Assembly: GCF_041296385.1 (NCBI RefSeq) | Contig: NC_091020.1 | Span: 27,771,001 to 27,835,000 of the forward strand | Direction of reading: 5' to 3' | DNA length: 64,000 nucleotides | Origin: Aphelocoma coerulescens | Taxonomy: Eukaryota > Chordata > Aves > Passeriformes > Corvidae | In this document: positions 37,301 through 49,326 of the stretch, one piece after another | Position numbering within the stretch: the first letter of the stretch is position 1 | Layout: each line of letters starts with the position of its first letter | The notes under the pieces: model-generated | Told to the model about the DNA's origin: nothing | Databases searched by the model: none | What the model saw: only the letters and a program-made list of their open reading frames with translations | Program-made: the position numbers and the translations under genes

Positions 37301-40300
37301 CTGGGCCCAAATTTCTTCAGATTTAAGGAAGGTGGCTAAACCTAAACAATATCATGGCAATACCAGAAGTTTCAATGTCCATCTTGACTGTGAGCAAAGA
37401 TATTTCTCTTCAGCTCCTCAGCATTTGCCCTCACTTTATTTTGCCAGAATCTCAGGTTTGCCCAATCAGTTGTATGTGGAAGGAGGAACCTTCTTAGCAC
37501 TGTAAGCCAGCCACTGAATCCATATGAACAAATGTAAATGGCATCAAACCAATGTTATGTTCTAAAAGTATGTGCTGCTGAGCTGTCACTGGCCTCATGT
37601 CTTCTAAATAGACTTCTGATAATTTCTTTTCTGTAGCTGACATAAGCGTGGTGATCTCTGACACACCTGCTAAGGCAGAGGTCTTGCTTAAGAACTGTGA
37701 GGAAAAAAAGACCCCATGTCTGAAGATTATTGTTCTCATGGATCTCTTTGATAAAGAGCTCAAGGACAGAGGAGCTAAAGTGGGAGTTGAAATTTTGTCA
37801 CTGCAGGAGGTTGAGGTAGGTGCCTAAAGGCTTCTGGAATACTTTGCCAGCTGGACACCTTGATCTTCTGTGGCAGCAATGACACTTTAATGTAAGGATT
37901 ACCCAGCTGTTGCACCTGTACCTGAGATCTTGATGAGCAGGCATTTTGAAACTTGGTATCTTCAGCTAAATTGAGTTGCAGAGTTCAAACCATTGACTGA
38001 AGTTGTGTCTGTGTTGTGGACAGCCAGTAAGCATTAAACTGAAGATTTGCTTAGCTTGATTCCTGATACTGTTGTAACAGGATTTATCAGGCTTCTAAGC
38101 TGGCACTCGAGTCTAATTGGAACTGTAAGTGCAAATTACTGGCTGCTTAGACATCCCAATACTAGGCTTAAACTTGTATACATGTAAAGAGATTGCCCTA
38201 CGTCAAATAAAAGGAAACATCTCCACTCAGGTTTTCCAAATTCCTTAAGTAGTTCTGATCACTTTCCACACATTCAAACGTGTCCTTTTCACACTTGCAG
38301 CAGGCAGTTTTTCAGTTATGGGTATTGGATTCAGGAAGACAGACCTGTTTGAATGAGACAGAGTATCAAGAAGCAAAGTAGTAAAACAGGTGTTGCATTT
38401 GAAATGCAATTACCTATTCACCTATTGTGCACATCTGTTAAGCTGTGTTTTTTTCTCTAACACAGGAGCTGGGAAAAAACAACATCAGAGATCCAGTTGT
38501 AAGTATCTCTGAGAAACAGCTGTAGACTTGTAAAACTAGTCTCTGGAAAGACCTCTTGCTATGCTGCTAGAGAGGAGGCTGGAAGAATTTTTTTTGTGAA
38601 CCAGAATTTGTGATTCATCACAGTTAAGGATTGTATATAATTGCAGATAAGCATCATAATCCTTACACTGACTTTATGTGGCTTTTTCTCTCTAGCCTCC
38701 TAAGCCTGAAGATCTTTCTGTTGTGTGTTTTACAAGTGGAACCACAGGTAAGAATTTATAGTGATTCTTCCCTGCTGAAAGAGCCTCCCTTTGGCAAAAA
38801 AAAGAAATCCTAAGAATATGGAAGTGAACCAGTAAATTAGAGCAGTGTCAAACCACTGTTGCAGTTTTACTTGGGATACTGTCACTACAAGTCAAGTGCA
38901 CTACGACAAAGTTTCTTAGAGCTGGGGACAAGAAAAGCTAAATTCATTTTCTCTTACCCTATGAAAAATACAGCCTTAATGTAAAAGAGATTGGTTCTTC
39001 AACTGTGTATTTTGATCTACAGGAGCTAAAAAAAAAATTGTTTCAGCATTCTCTATGCTACTCCCAAGTGCTCTGCTGTTTCAGTAGCCATCTCTTTTAT
39101 GTAATATCCATAGCTGAAAGCACTCAAGATGAGGCATATTTGTGATCTCTTAAGATAATGCTTGCTGTGACTGAGCCTAGTACTGAGATAGTTCAAACTG
39201 AGCCAGACAACACATGGTAAATTGCCAGCAGAAGCAGTAAGAGCCACAGCTCACCTTGCTTGATCTCTCCAAAGGTAACCCTAAAGGAGCCATGCTGACA
39301 CATCAGAATGTTGTTTCAAATGCTGCTGCCTTCCTTAGGTGCACAGAGGTAAGCTACTGCTAATGGTGATCTCCAGGATATGTCCCTAAGTCATGAAGTC
39401 AGCTGTAATGTGGGCATTTTCTGTAAACCATTCACTCCCAGAAACTGATGCTTTCCTAAGTGCCCCTTTTTCAGTGAGACAATAGTACTGCAAGGAACTT
39501 GGTTTGATTTGAACAAGAACTTCTACACAAAAGTTATTCTAGAATGTGTCAGTCCTAAATACCAGGAGTACTAAACCACCTGTTTCATGTCATGCCAAAA
39601 CATAAAACTAATTTTGATTTAATGTGGCTAAGGGACAGCTGCAAATCTTGAAGAGGTGATGGATGAGCCTGAGCCTGAGTTGCTTCAGTCACTGGAAGTG
39701 TCTATCTCAAAGTACTCAAATTGATCCAAACTTTATTTACTTTCTACTTAAAAGTAACTCAAGCAGGCATAGAAAATGCTAACCTACTTCTACTTCCTTT
39801 CCCTCTAGAGCACAATTGAGTGTACAAGTTCAGATATTGCCATTTCCTACCTTCCTTTGGCTCACATGTTTGAGAGAGTTGTACAGGTATGTACAGATAT
39901 ATATATATCTGAGCTTTTATAAATCAAATTATAGTAAAAGACATGTTAGCAACCTGTATGCCCTCAAAACCTATTCACAGAATAACTTTCCTACAAGAGG
40001 ACACTGGAAATCATGCTGCTTTTCAGAGACTAATAATTATGGCTAGTGAAGCTAGGAATTCTTCTTGACTAAGGTTAGTCTGGTCAATTTTTAGGCCGTG
40101 GTGTACAGCTGTGGAGCAAAAGTAGGCTTCTTCCAAGGAGATATCAAGCTGCTAACAGATGACATGAAAACCTTGAAGCCAACGCTATTTCCGGTTGTAC
40201 CAAGACTGCTCAATAGAGTATATGACAAGGTATGTGAGCCATTTTAGCTAAATTATCTTCATGTTCACATATCCAAGCAAGCATACAAATACAAACCAAT

Positions 40301-43300
40301 ATTGAATATGCTATAACATCACCACTAGTTAATTGCCCCTTAGCAAGAAGAATTTTTTAGAATCCTTTCTGAGGAAATGGACAGAGTTCTGGGAGTGTAA
40401 GAACAGTGTCTCCAGTCATGACTGGGCTACGTTTGTTGCTGTTAAGAGACAAAAACTTTGTTAACTTTTGGAGTGCAAATGAATCAAGTGCAAAGCTAAA
40501 AGGATTCCTGTTCCTCAAAGCAATGGCTGTAGTTTTTCAGCAGTAACATGAACCAGTATTGCCTTTTGGGTCACCTTCTAGACACTGCAGTGGTGAAGTC
40601 AGACCCTAGAACATCGAAGTAAGATATGATCCCTCCTAACAAAACAAGAATGAGAGGTACAGATGTGAGTTAAACTCAAGAGTCACTGGTACTTTTCCTT
40701 GCAGATCCAGAGTGGTGCAAACACCCCAGGGAAGCGTTACCTGTTAAACTTTGCTGTTTTTATGAAGATGGCTGAAATAAAACAGGGCATCATTCGAAAT
40801 GACAGCATTTGGGACAAGCTAGTCTTCAAAAAAGTTCAGGTAAGTTATTCTAAGTGTAAGGGAGCTGAGCAATGTACTATTGGAGGATCTGATGGCTTCT
40901 TTTTCACTTCTAGGAAACCATGGGTGGAAGAGTGCGTATCATGGTAACAGGTGCAGCTCCTATATCTCCCTCTGTCCTGACATTTCTTAGAGCAGCATTA
41001 GGCTGTCAGGTAAGATGAGTTTTCTTTTAAATTAAGCCCTGTTTAACTATGCATAAATGAGTGACCAGTGATATAGCTGGGGTCCAGCTCAGCTTGTTCC
41101 TGGGGAAACTGCTGTCAGTCTTGGGTATTTACAGACTGCTTCATCTGAGTTAACTGTTACAGGAAAAAAATTCTGCAGGACCCACTTCAAACTACACTAC
41201 CAAAAAACTATGCTGTAGGCTCTGGGAAGAGGAATAGAGCAGCAGAAATTGGAACATACAGCACTCAAAGTCAGGCAGCTGCCTCTGAGCTTTGTGGCTT
41301 ATTCTGACAGTCAATGAGCTCCCAGTGTAGCACATTTGAGAACAGAAGACGAGGTGACCGAAGCAAAGTTTGGATAGGTGAACTTTAACACCTGGTTACA
41401 CAGTAAGATCAAGATATCTTAAAGGCAAAGGTTGTTTTGGCTTCCTTCCTAAGAAGAACACTTGAGCATGGGCACAGTTGAAACTGAGGCCTTTCAGATC
41501 AAGGACTTGACGTTCAAGAATACTCATCCTTTCTTGCACAGATCTTTGAAGCTTATGGCCAGACTGAATGCTCAGCTGGATCCACTTTCTCAATGCCTGG
41601 AGACTGGACAACAGGTATGGGAGCTGAGACTTGGAAAGCCTCCCAGAGCTGTCTGCATAAAGGGGCACTCAATACTAGGTGCTCTATTGCTTTTAGTTTA
41701 ATGAAAATTAAATCATGGATACTCAAACTGACTCTTGGTAGCAACAATCACCTGTTTGCTTAATAGATGCTAAAATTCTTGACTCAGCCAGATGAGGAAC
41801 CCTGGTGTAAAGTGTCATAGGTCAGTTTAGACTCTGCCCCAGAATACAGGAAAGGAATAGAGAGAGCTGAGCAAACTGTACAGGGACTTCCCAAATGGCC
41901 TTAAGAAACTAGCTTGATCTCCTAAATGACACTAAATACTCAAAAATACTCCTAAATACTCAAAAATATTAGACATGATACTTGACTATTTTCCCGAAGG
42001 ACCTTGAAGATTTAGCTTCTATCTTACCATAAGTACTGGATATTCTAAAGGCAGACTCAAGTCACCATCGTTGTGAACACAGTAACTGCAGAGCATAATG
42101 AGGATGAAATGCAAATGAATACCAGGATCTATGAGAGGGGCTCCTAAGGAGGCAGGAGTGGTTTGTGGTTGGTGTGGTTGATTACAGCAATAATGCTCTA
42201 AGTCTTAGAGTCTTAGCTGCTTTTTGTCCCACATTAACTGTTTGAAAATGGCATTGCAACAACTTGCTTGAACATTTGATGCCAGACTCCTTTAAACAGT
42301 AGTGGTTCTTCTTAAAGCAGTGAAAAAAACCAGTAGGTATCTACTATCACTGCAGTCTTTTGTTGTTGTTGTTTTCTCCTAGGGCATGTTGGAGCCCCTC
42401 TGGCTTGTAATATCATAAAACTAGATGATGTGGAAGAAATGAGCTACTTCTCTTCTAACAACGAAGGCGAGGTAGGCATTATCTCCTATGCATGTCAGGA
42501 AATACTGGAACATAAGACTTGGTGACTAACAGTGTTCTATACTTGCTATAGGTCTGCATTAAAGGACCAAATGTGTTTAAGGGTTATCTGAAAGACCCTG
42601 AGAAGACAGCAGAAGCAATTGATAAAGATGGCTGGCTCCACACTGGAGACATAGGGAAATGGTTGCCAGTGAGTAATTGCTTAATACAAACCATCTCTTG
42701 CATGTGAATTCCTGTTACTTCACAGTAATCTCTAAAGATGGAATTCTAGGATAAAAGTCTCTACACAGTAGATTCCCTAGGTAACTCCAGGCAAAGCTCC
42801 AAAGACCAATTAGGTTACAAGATATCAAATAACACCTTCTAGGCCTGTAGTTAAGACTATTCTTCACTGTAGAAATGACATAACAAGGTATCTTGGTTTC
42901 TGTCTGGGGAGAATAAAGGAGCTGTCTAATCATGTCCTGAGCTAACTGGAGAAATTAGACAAACCCCTCTCTGTAGAAAGCAAAGACCAGCATGTGGTTT
43001 CTAGACTAGTTCCAGATGTACCTTTCATACAAAGCCTGTATATCTTTTCTTATATAAGCAAGACAGGGACTTGGAACTAATGACCTCCACTTTTAACTTC
43101 TAGAATGGAACGCTGAAGATCATTGATAGGAAAAAGAATATATTTAAACTCGCACAAGGAGAATACATTGCTCCAGAGAAGATAGAGAACGTCTATATCA
43201 GAAGTGCTCCTGTAGCCCAGGTCTTTGTACATGGGGAAAGTCTGAGGGTAAGTGATGTTAGGACTGAGTATCCTGCAAGATTTCCTCCCACAATGAGTTC

Positions 43301-45253
43301 TGGATGATCAGGGTACAAATGTATGCATGTACAAGAGTCCTTGAACAAAATCTGTTCCTGAGAGCTGTGTTTATAGGAATATGTTCTCAGACCTACAGAC
43401 TCTTCAAGTGCCAACTGGCATTTTTGCAAGCTGGGTAAAGGCTAATTACATACTTGTGTGGGATTAGTATGTCAGGTCAGCTCTGTGCAGTTTAGATTCA
43501 TAGAACAGTCCCCCCTGCAATGAGCAGGGACATCTTCAACTAGCTCAGGCTGTTCAGAACCCCATTCAGCCTGACCTTTAATGTTTCCAGGGATGGGACA
43601 TTTGCCACCTCTCTGGGCAACCTCTGCCAGTGTTTCACCACCCTGACACTTTCAAAAAATTCCTTGTATTTAATATAAATTTACTATCTTATAGTTTAAA
43701 ACCATTACCTCTTGTCTTATTTCCACAGGCCCTACTAAAAAATTGTCCCCATCTTTCTTGCAAGCTCCCTTTAAATTTTGAATGGCCACAAAAAGGTCTT
43801 CCTGGAGCCTTCTCTTATTCAGGCTGAACAACCCCAGCTCTCTCAGCCCTTCTGCACAGCAGAAGTGTTTTGCCATTCCTTTGCCATGGAGGTGTTACCT
43901 ATGCTAGCAGAGGCCAGTCTTCAATCTGTAAACTAGCCAAAAGTAATTACTGGATCATTGAGCACACCTAGCAAACTGCGTCAGTACTTCAATTACTGCT
44001 GTCACAACTCCCAGTGACTTGGAAATCCTCATGGCTACCTTTGAAACTCTGAAAATGCATGGGGACGTATATGTGACTTGTCATAGAAACACTGTCCACA
44101 AGCAAGCTCACAAAGACATTTAGTATGCCTTGTCTTGGTCTCAGCCTGACTACCTCCACTTGTTTTCAGTCTTTTCTAATAGGTATAGTGGTTCCTGATG
44201 CTGAGATGCTTCCAGAATTTGCAGCAAAACTGGGAGTAAAAGGTTCCTTTGAAGAGCTCTGCAAAAACCCTGTGAGTGGCTTTGTGTTTAGTGGGTTAGA
44301 GACAGAATTTAATTCTAAGTCCAATCTTATATTGCTCTGACTTTGCTCTATTCACCTTTTTTTGGTAAATTGAATTGGTTTAATGCTGGGTGAGTCATGC
44401 AAGCAGCCTTACAGCAAAAAATGGAACTGAGTATAGGCGTCTCTTGCTTCAAGGGCTATCACTGCTTCCATTCCAATGAGAAGATAGACATGACTTTGTA
44501 GTGGCCTTAATATAAGAAATGTTGAATGTTTAAATATGTATTCTTGCCATCCTCAGTTCTCCTTGACTGGGCAAATGGTTATGGTCTTGAGCTACAATTA
44601 CAGAATGACAGCTTTACCCACTCTGCTTCTGCTGTGCTTCTTCTAGGCAGTGAAGAAAGCTATTTTAGACGATTTGATCAGACTGGGGAGAGAGGCTGGC
44701 CTTAAATCCTTTGAACAAGTGAGTACTTTCAAGCCTGCTTGTCACCAGCACTTGAACTGCTAACACAATGGCTGGGAGGTCTTAATTCCTGCTACTGACT
44801 GTGCCAGGAGGGGCCCTGAGGCAGCTGCCCCAGACAACTGAAGCAGTCAGTGAAACACAGGCTGCCTGTCTCGACACCAAGGGACCAGTAGCTCTGCAGG
44901 GCAACAGCAGCAATAGCCAAGAGATGGCGTGGAGGTTCACAACAGGCTGTAGGGGCTGTTCTGGAGTTTCACCCTCTTGTGTCAGACAAAAAAACAGTTT
45001 AGTTACTGGATCTCCTGGGACTGAATTCTTGCATTGAGCTCAAGGACGCTGGGAAGAACTGTTGTTTGTCTTTTAATTATGCATCATATGCTAAATTGTT
45101 TTCTTTTAACAGGTTAAAGACCTGTACATCCACACAGAGTTGTTCTCTGTAGAAAATGGACTCTTGACACCAACACTGAAGGCAAAGCGAGGAGACCTTG
45201 TTAAATTCTTCCAGAAGGAGATTGAGGCCCTCTATTCATCTGTTCAGGAATAA
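34346..45253 (+). CDS. ACSL5: Long-chain acyl-CoA synthetase 5, complete coding region (20 coding exons)
   Basis: This enzyme activates long-chain fatty acids to acyl-CoA with ATP and CoA, on ER and mitochondrial outer membranes, feeding triglyceride synthesis and oxidation. The exons join in frame to 683 residues, the length I recall for human ACSL5. Residues about 12-31 form one N-terminal membrane anchor ([20 protein letters not shown]). The ATP-binding loop FTSGTTGNPKGAM spans about 260-272. YGQTE is at 443-447. The fatty-acyl-CoA synthetase signature runs from [10 protein letters not shown] (about 518-527) through [21 protein letters not shown] (about 539-559). The likely catalytic lysine in LTPTLKAKR is at about 660. 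The start ATG is 30 bases into an exon with a strong acceptor, and its N-terminus matches ACSL5 (SPLPTPALI) rather than ACSL1 or ACSL6. ZDHHC6 and VTI1A downstream confirm orthology. No stops, frameshifts or missing motifs were seen. Confidence 0.97.
43495..43885 (-). mobile_element. CR1 LINE fragment in an ACSL5 intron, antisense
   Basis: The plus strand shows the reverse complement of CR1 3' sequence. It begins GATTCATAGAACAG, runs through CCAGGGATGGGACATTTGCC and CCTCTTGTCTTATTTCCACA, and ends in CTTATTCAGGCTGAACAACC. It is more diverged than the copy at 24.1 kb and lies in the intron between the exons ending 43247 and starting 44170. Confidence 0.85.
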
Positions 45254-47060
45254 ATGGCCAGTTTAATTTAAACTGCATGGAGTAGTGAAATCTGTGACAC
45301 TACGTGGCCTATGGTGAAGACAGGCTTGAGTGGAGAGGAACAGGAACTTAAATTAATTTGTTTCTAGTACCTGAGAAAAATGACTTTTGGATGAAGATGG
45401 CTATAGTATAACTGACAATTAGCAGTGTTAACATCCTGTGGGACTGAGCATCAACTGCCTAGGCAAAGCCAGAACTTTCATCTTTCTTGGATTGTGACTG
45501 AAATGCAACAAGAGCCTCAAGCCTTTGAAAGACAGCTGTATGAACTTCTCACTGTCAAAAGCAAATCTTACTTTCCTGCTGAAACTATGAACTCCACTGT
45601 GACTTGTTGTGGATTGATCTGCAATCAGACTGAACTCGGTATGAATTCATGCTAACGTCTGTTTAGCAAACACAGAAGTGAATTTCCTGTTCCTAGTCCT
45701 GGACCACAGGGTACAGGTTGTTTATAATGAAAATGAGTAATCTGGCAACAACTGGTTTGCAAAGTACATTTGTCTACAGCAAACAGAGTTCATTCTTTAG
45801 GACACACTGGATCAGTTTTTGCACATTTTCAAGTGAAACAGCAGTGTTAAAGTCTTTACACTTACAAATTTGAGCCTAATAAGTGTGAAACTTTAGCTGT
45901 CAATCCTAAGGATATAGGATGTAATAAATTGAGACTGCACAATCTAGCTAAAGCCTGTGTGAATTACTTGTAGCTCTGCTGCAGCCACATTGTCAGCTGC
46001 CTGGCTCTTTATGGCTAGAACACAACTGCTGCAGAACACAAACTTGTTCCCTATGCTGTCACTGGTCAGCCACAGCTCCAGCCATGTAGTGTAGTGTAGC
46101 CCAGATTTGCTCCTGTAGTCCAGCTGCTCCTCTACTTGACTTTCTTTTCCTTGTCTTCAGCACAGGCTGAGCTGAAACTGAATTTACCACATGAAATAAG
46201 ATGTGAGATTTTCTTGTGCTAAAGCTGCTGCTTTAGAAAATTATTTAAGCAAGATGCAAACTTTCTCTTACATCTTCCATCCGTCTGCTGTCTCTGCTAA
46301 GAGCTCCTCCCTGTCCCTGCAGTAGTCTGCTCTAGCAGTTCAAAAGGCAATGCAGTGCTAGCAAGGATGCAAGATGTGGAAGGCATATCTGTAGCTTTCC
46401 TAGGCCAGTTTTCTTTGCTGGGTACAAGAATTGTCTTTCCTGTCTTGTTCAGACAGCTAGTGGCTGTTCCTCTCCCTCTTTAATGGTTTTGGTCAGCCAT
46501 CCCAAAATGAAAGCAAGATTTGATCAAAAGATCCACTGTGGAACAATCCACCTCTTGCTGTGAGGCAGCTTTAGTTTTGACTAGTGAAAACAACTGACCC
46601 AATTCTGTTTCTAGTCTGGGCCCAAAGACCTTGACATCTGCAGGTAACCATTGTGTCACTTACTGTGCTTGGCAGAAATGTGAGGCTGTAAAGGCTTCTA
46701 AGTCTCTGAAAGTGCATGTGTAACTATGTTGCTTATCTTTCCTATACTTTTCTTAAAGCAATGTGACATGAAAACTCGTGGTGGCCTAATCTTTTCCCCC
46801 AGGTGAGACTGGGGAGAAAAAAGAACCAGAGGGAAGAAGTGTATCCTGGTTTTGGACACAAAAATGAGCAAATCAGTTGGGGATAGTAAATCCAGTGCCC
46901 CTGAGATCTGTAGAAACTCGAGGCTGAATTCTATGATGCCACCTGCTGCAGTGCCTGGAAAGTACTTTTGTTGATACAATAAACAGTGATGCTTCCCCGC
47001 ACAGATGGGCTTGGAGGGTGGAGGGCACTGCCTGAACAATAAAACACATACAGTAATTCG
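45254..47060 (+). other. ACSL5: ACSL5 3' UTR with alternative poly(A) signals
   Basis: After the ACSL5 stop the sequence stays T/G-rich on the plus strand, as expected for the transcribed sense strand. It carries AATAAA hexamers at 45923-45928, 46978-46983 and 47038-47043. The last two are followed within about 60 bases by a change towards A-rich sequence, so the longest transcript probably ends near 47.0 kb. There are no recognisable coding exons here; short open frames in the stretch are incidental. The 3' end was not confirmed by transcripts. Confidence 0.6.
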
Positions 47061-48859
47061 AGTGTAAATTGGTCTTAAACTGGTCTCTCCACTTCTGCCA
47101 TATGAACTGCTTCCACAACATGGATCTGAAGTAAAAACAGGGGCACTTTAGGCATGTTTGCATTGACCTGGTGCAAAAATTACTTCAGGCTATTGTTTGA
47201 ACACTAGAAAAAGCTACAGCAGGCTTGGAGCACTGTTGTAGCTGGTGAAGATTTGAGGTAAGGATGGCTACAGGTACAATGAAGTTCAACTCTCTGCAAC
47301 TTTTTTTTGCCATGATACAAAGATTTAGTGCTAAAATAACATCCAGTCTTTCCAAGTTGCTTTTAAAAGCTCTCATCTGGTCTCCAGAACAGAGATGCAC
47401 ATATGCTAAATAACAAGATATCATAACTGACATGATTCACATAAGGCAGATACTTAATATGAACATTGACAAACATTTGTTTAGTTAAATTGGAAACAAC
47501 TCCTATGCCCTACATCAGGAATTCGACTGCCTGATTTTGGCTCTGAAATCGTATCAGTTGCATTCCAAAACCAAATTAATTTTTTCTTTCAACCTCTATG
47601 AAACAACTGCTCTGCCTGCAACTTAGTAATTCCTGGCTAGTCTCTTCCTGATGCAGGCAGGAAGTGTTCAAAGGGAAATACTGACTCTTCATTCATAATT
47701 TGGTTTTAATGAGGGTCCTTATTGCAATCCTTGCTCTCAAGACAACACTAGAATAATTCTCTAATGCTACAGGCAAGTCAATTGTAAAAGCTGTATCACT
47801 GGCTTCCTAGCATGGGGTGTTCTGTTTTTCCCTCCTGGTCACTTGGTCAAATTCAAGAACAAGAGATGCTTAGCTGCCAGCTTCCTCTGCTGGAAGAGAA
47901 GCTTCTTTTTGTAATCTTTGGTTCTACAGCCACTGATCAGAAACTACTACAGTTGAGACTGTAAGTATTCCAGGTAGTTCAGAGGTTTTTGTGTTAATTT
48001 GTACTCATATTCCAAAATAGTTACATCCTTGCAAGTAAGGAAACTACAAGTATGATACACTCCAATACCTCTAAAGAAGCCTGCTTCTAGAAGGTAAGTA
48101 CTTTGTTTTCACAAGAGGCAAATCACCTGCTTCCAAACTACTAAAACTGAACACTAATGCCCTTGCCACAGCTCAGAAACAGCCTAGGAGTAGGGGTTCA
48201 CCATCCACACTAATGCACAGCTGGAGGGGACAAAAAACCTGATTTCTGGTAGAGCTAAGCTTCTGAGCAGGAGCATACAAGAGTAATGCTGGCTTGGGGT
48301 TTGTAGGCACTTCTGTACATACTTTATATTGTTTAAGAAATGCTCATCTGCCTGAGACAACTCATGTAGGTGGAGGTAAACCAGATGTTTGCTTAAAACA
48401 GTAATTTTCAAAACCTCTCAACCTGGCTGACATGCACATCTACACTATGAGAGAACAAAACCACCTGCTGTATTTTGGAGACATTTAAAAAGCCTTGAGC
48501 TGGTACAAGTTACTCCAATTTAAGGTCTTCTAATAATCCATACTAGATGCTAAATGAAAATTATTTTAAAAGGCTGTTAACAGCTAGTTGCAAACAGACT
48601 CACAAAAATTTTCATTCTTGGCTACTGCTTCCTTTCACTGTAAAATGGATCAAGATCTCTTGCGTGCAGACTAAGATTTCAGAGGGAGCAGACAGTGCTA
48701 GCTGTAGTTTTTGCCATTAAAAGCACAGAATATTCCTATTGCAACAGCTGAAATCTTTTTAACCTTTAAAACAACTTAAATCTTTACTTCCCAGTCAGTT
48801 CACGCTCCCATGCATATAAACTAGTTCTTCTAGGTCTAAGAACAACTGAACCCACAAGT
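47061..48859. other. Intergenic spacer between convergent ACSL5 and ZDHHC6
   Basis: I see no coding exon, RNA gene or mobile element I can name in this 1.8-kb stretch. It lies between the last ACSL5 poly(A) signal and the inferred ZDHHC6 3' end. Composition drifts from T-rich to mixed, which fits convergent transcription units. Confidence 0.5.
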
Positions 48860-49326
48860 GAATATGAATGTATCATTTATTTGAAGTGGACAATTCACAT
48901 CATTAAAAGTCACAGGTAACAAATTTTATCTGGAATTTGAATCAGGTGTTTATTTTAAGATTTTCAGGGGCAGCTTCAGAGAAATACAAAAGATAAGCAG
49001 CACGCATAACAATCAGATGCGGCTGAGGGAAAAAACCTAAAATCTGAATGCTCAAAATGCAATTCAAACAGAAAAGAACAATCCTGACTTGTGATGAAAA
49101 AGATGCATCTTGAAGGCAATCCACTGAATGGCTTCTTCAATTATGTATTGTTTAAAAAGTATGCAAACCATGGCACAGGCATATACAACCCTTTCAGCTG
49201 TGAGGAAAAGAAAACCTCATCCTAACATATTCATTGCATAAGTCTAAAGTAATATACAGAAAATTTCAAGTAAAGGATTGTGGTTTGAAGTAAAAATTCC
49301 ATTTCATATTTAAAAAAATTAGAAGG
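48860..49326 (-). other. ZDHHC6: ZDHHC6 3' UTR and poly(A) signal
   Basis: Downstream of the ZDHHC6 stop (TAG, 49327-49329) the minus strand reads T-rich non-coding sequence to an AATAAA hexamer (TTTATT on plus, 48876-48881). The mature 3' end is expected about 15-25 bases beyond it, near 48.86 kb. ZDHHC6 and ACSL5 therefore converge tail to tail with about 1.8 kb between their likely ends. Confidence 0.65.

Larger units (their letters stand above)
34316..45253 (+). other. ACSL5: ACSL5 exon map (coding exons)
   Basis: Exons read from AG/GT borders and frame continuity: 34316-34501 (CDS from 34346), 35050-35158, 35814-35878, 35958-36059, 36378-36477, 37637-37815, 38466-38498, 38696-38747, 39275-39348, 39809-39886, 40095-40229, 40705-40839, 40914-41009, 41542-41614, 42383-42471, 42552-42668, 43104-43247, 44170-44271, 44647-44718, 45113-45253 (stop TAA 45251-45253). 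All introns are GT-AG. The first listed exon begins after a polypyrimidine tract and CAG, so at least one non-coding exon must lie upstream. The smallest exon is 33 bp (38466-38498). Confidence 0.92.

Noticed and set aside
40699..40947. 82-codon frame overlapping an ACSL5 exon and running past its donor
   Set aside because: Only 40705-40839 is exonic; the remainder reads through the donor into the intron.
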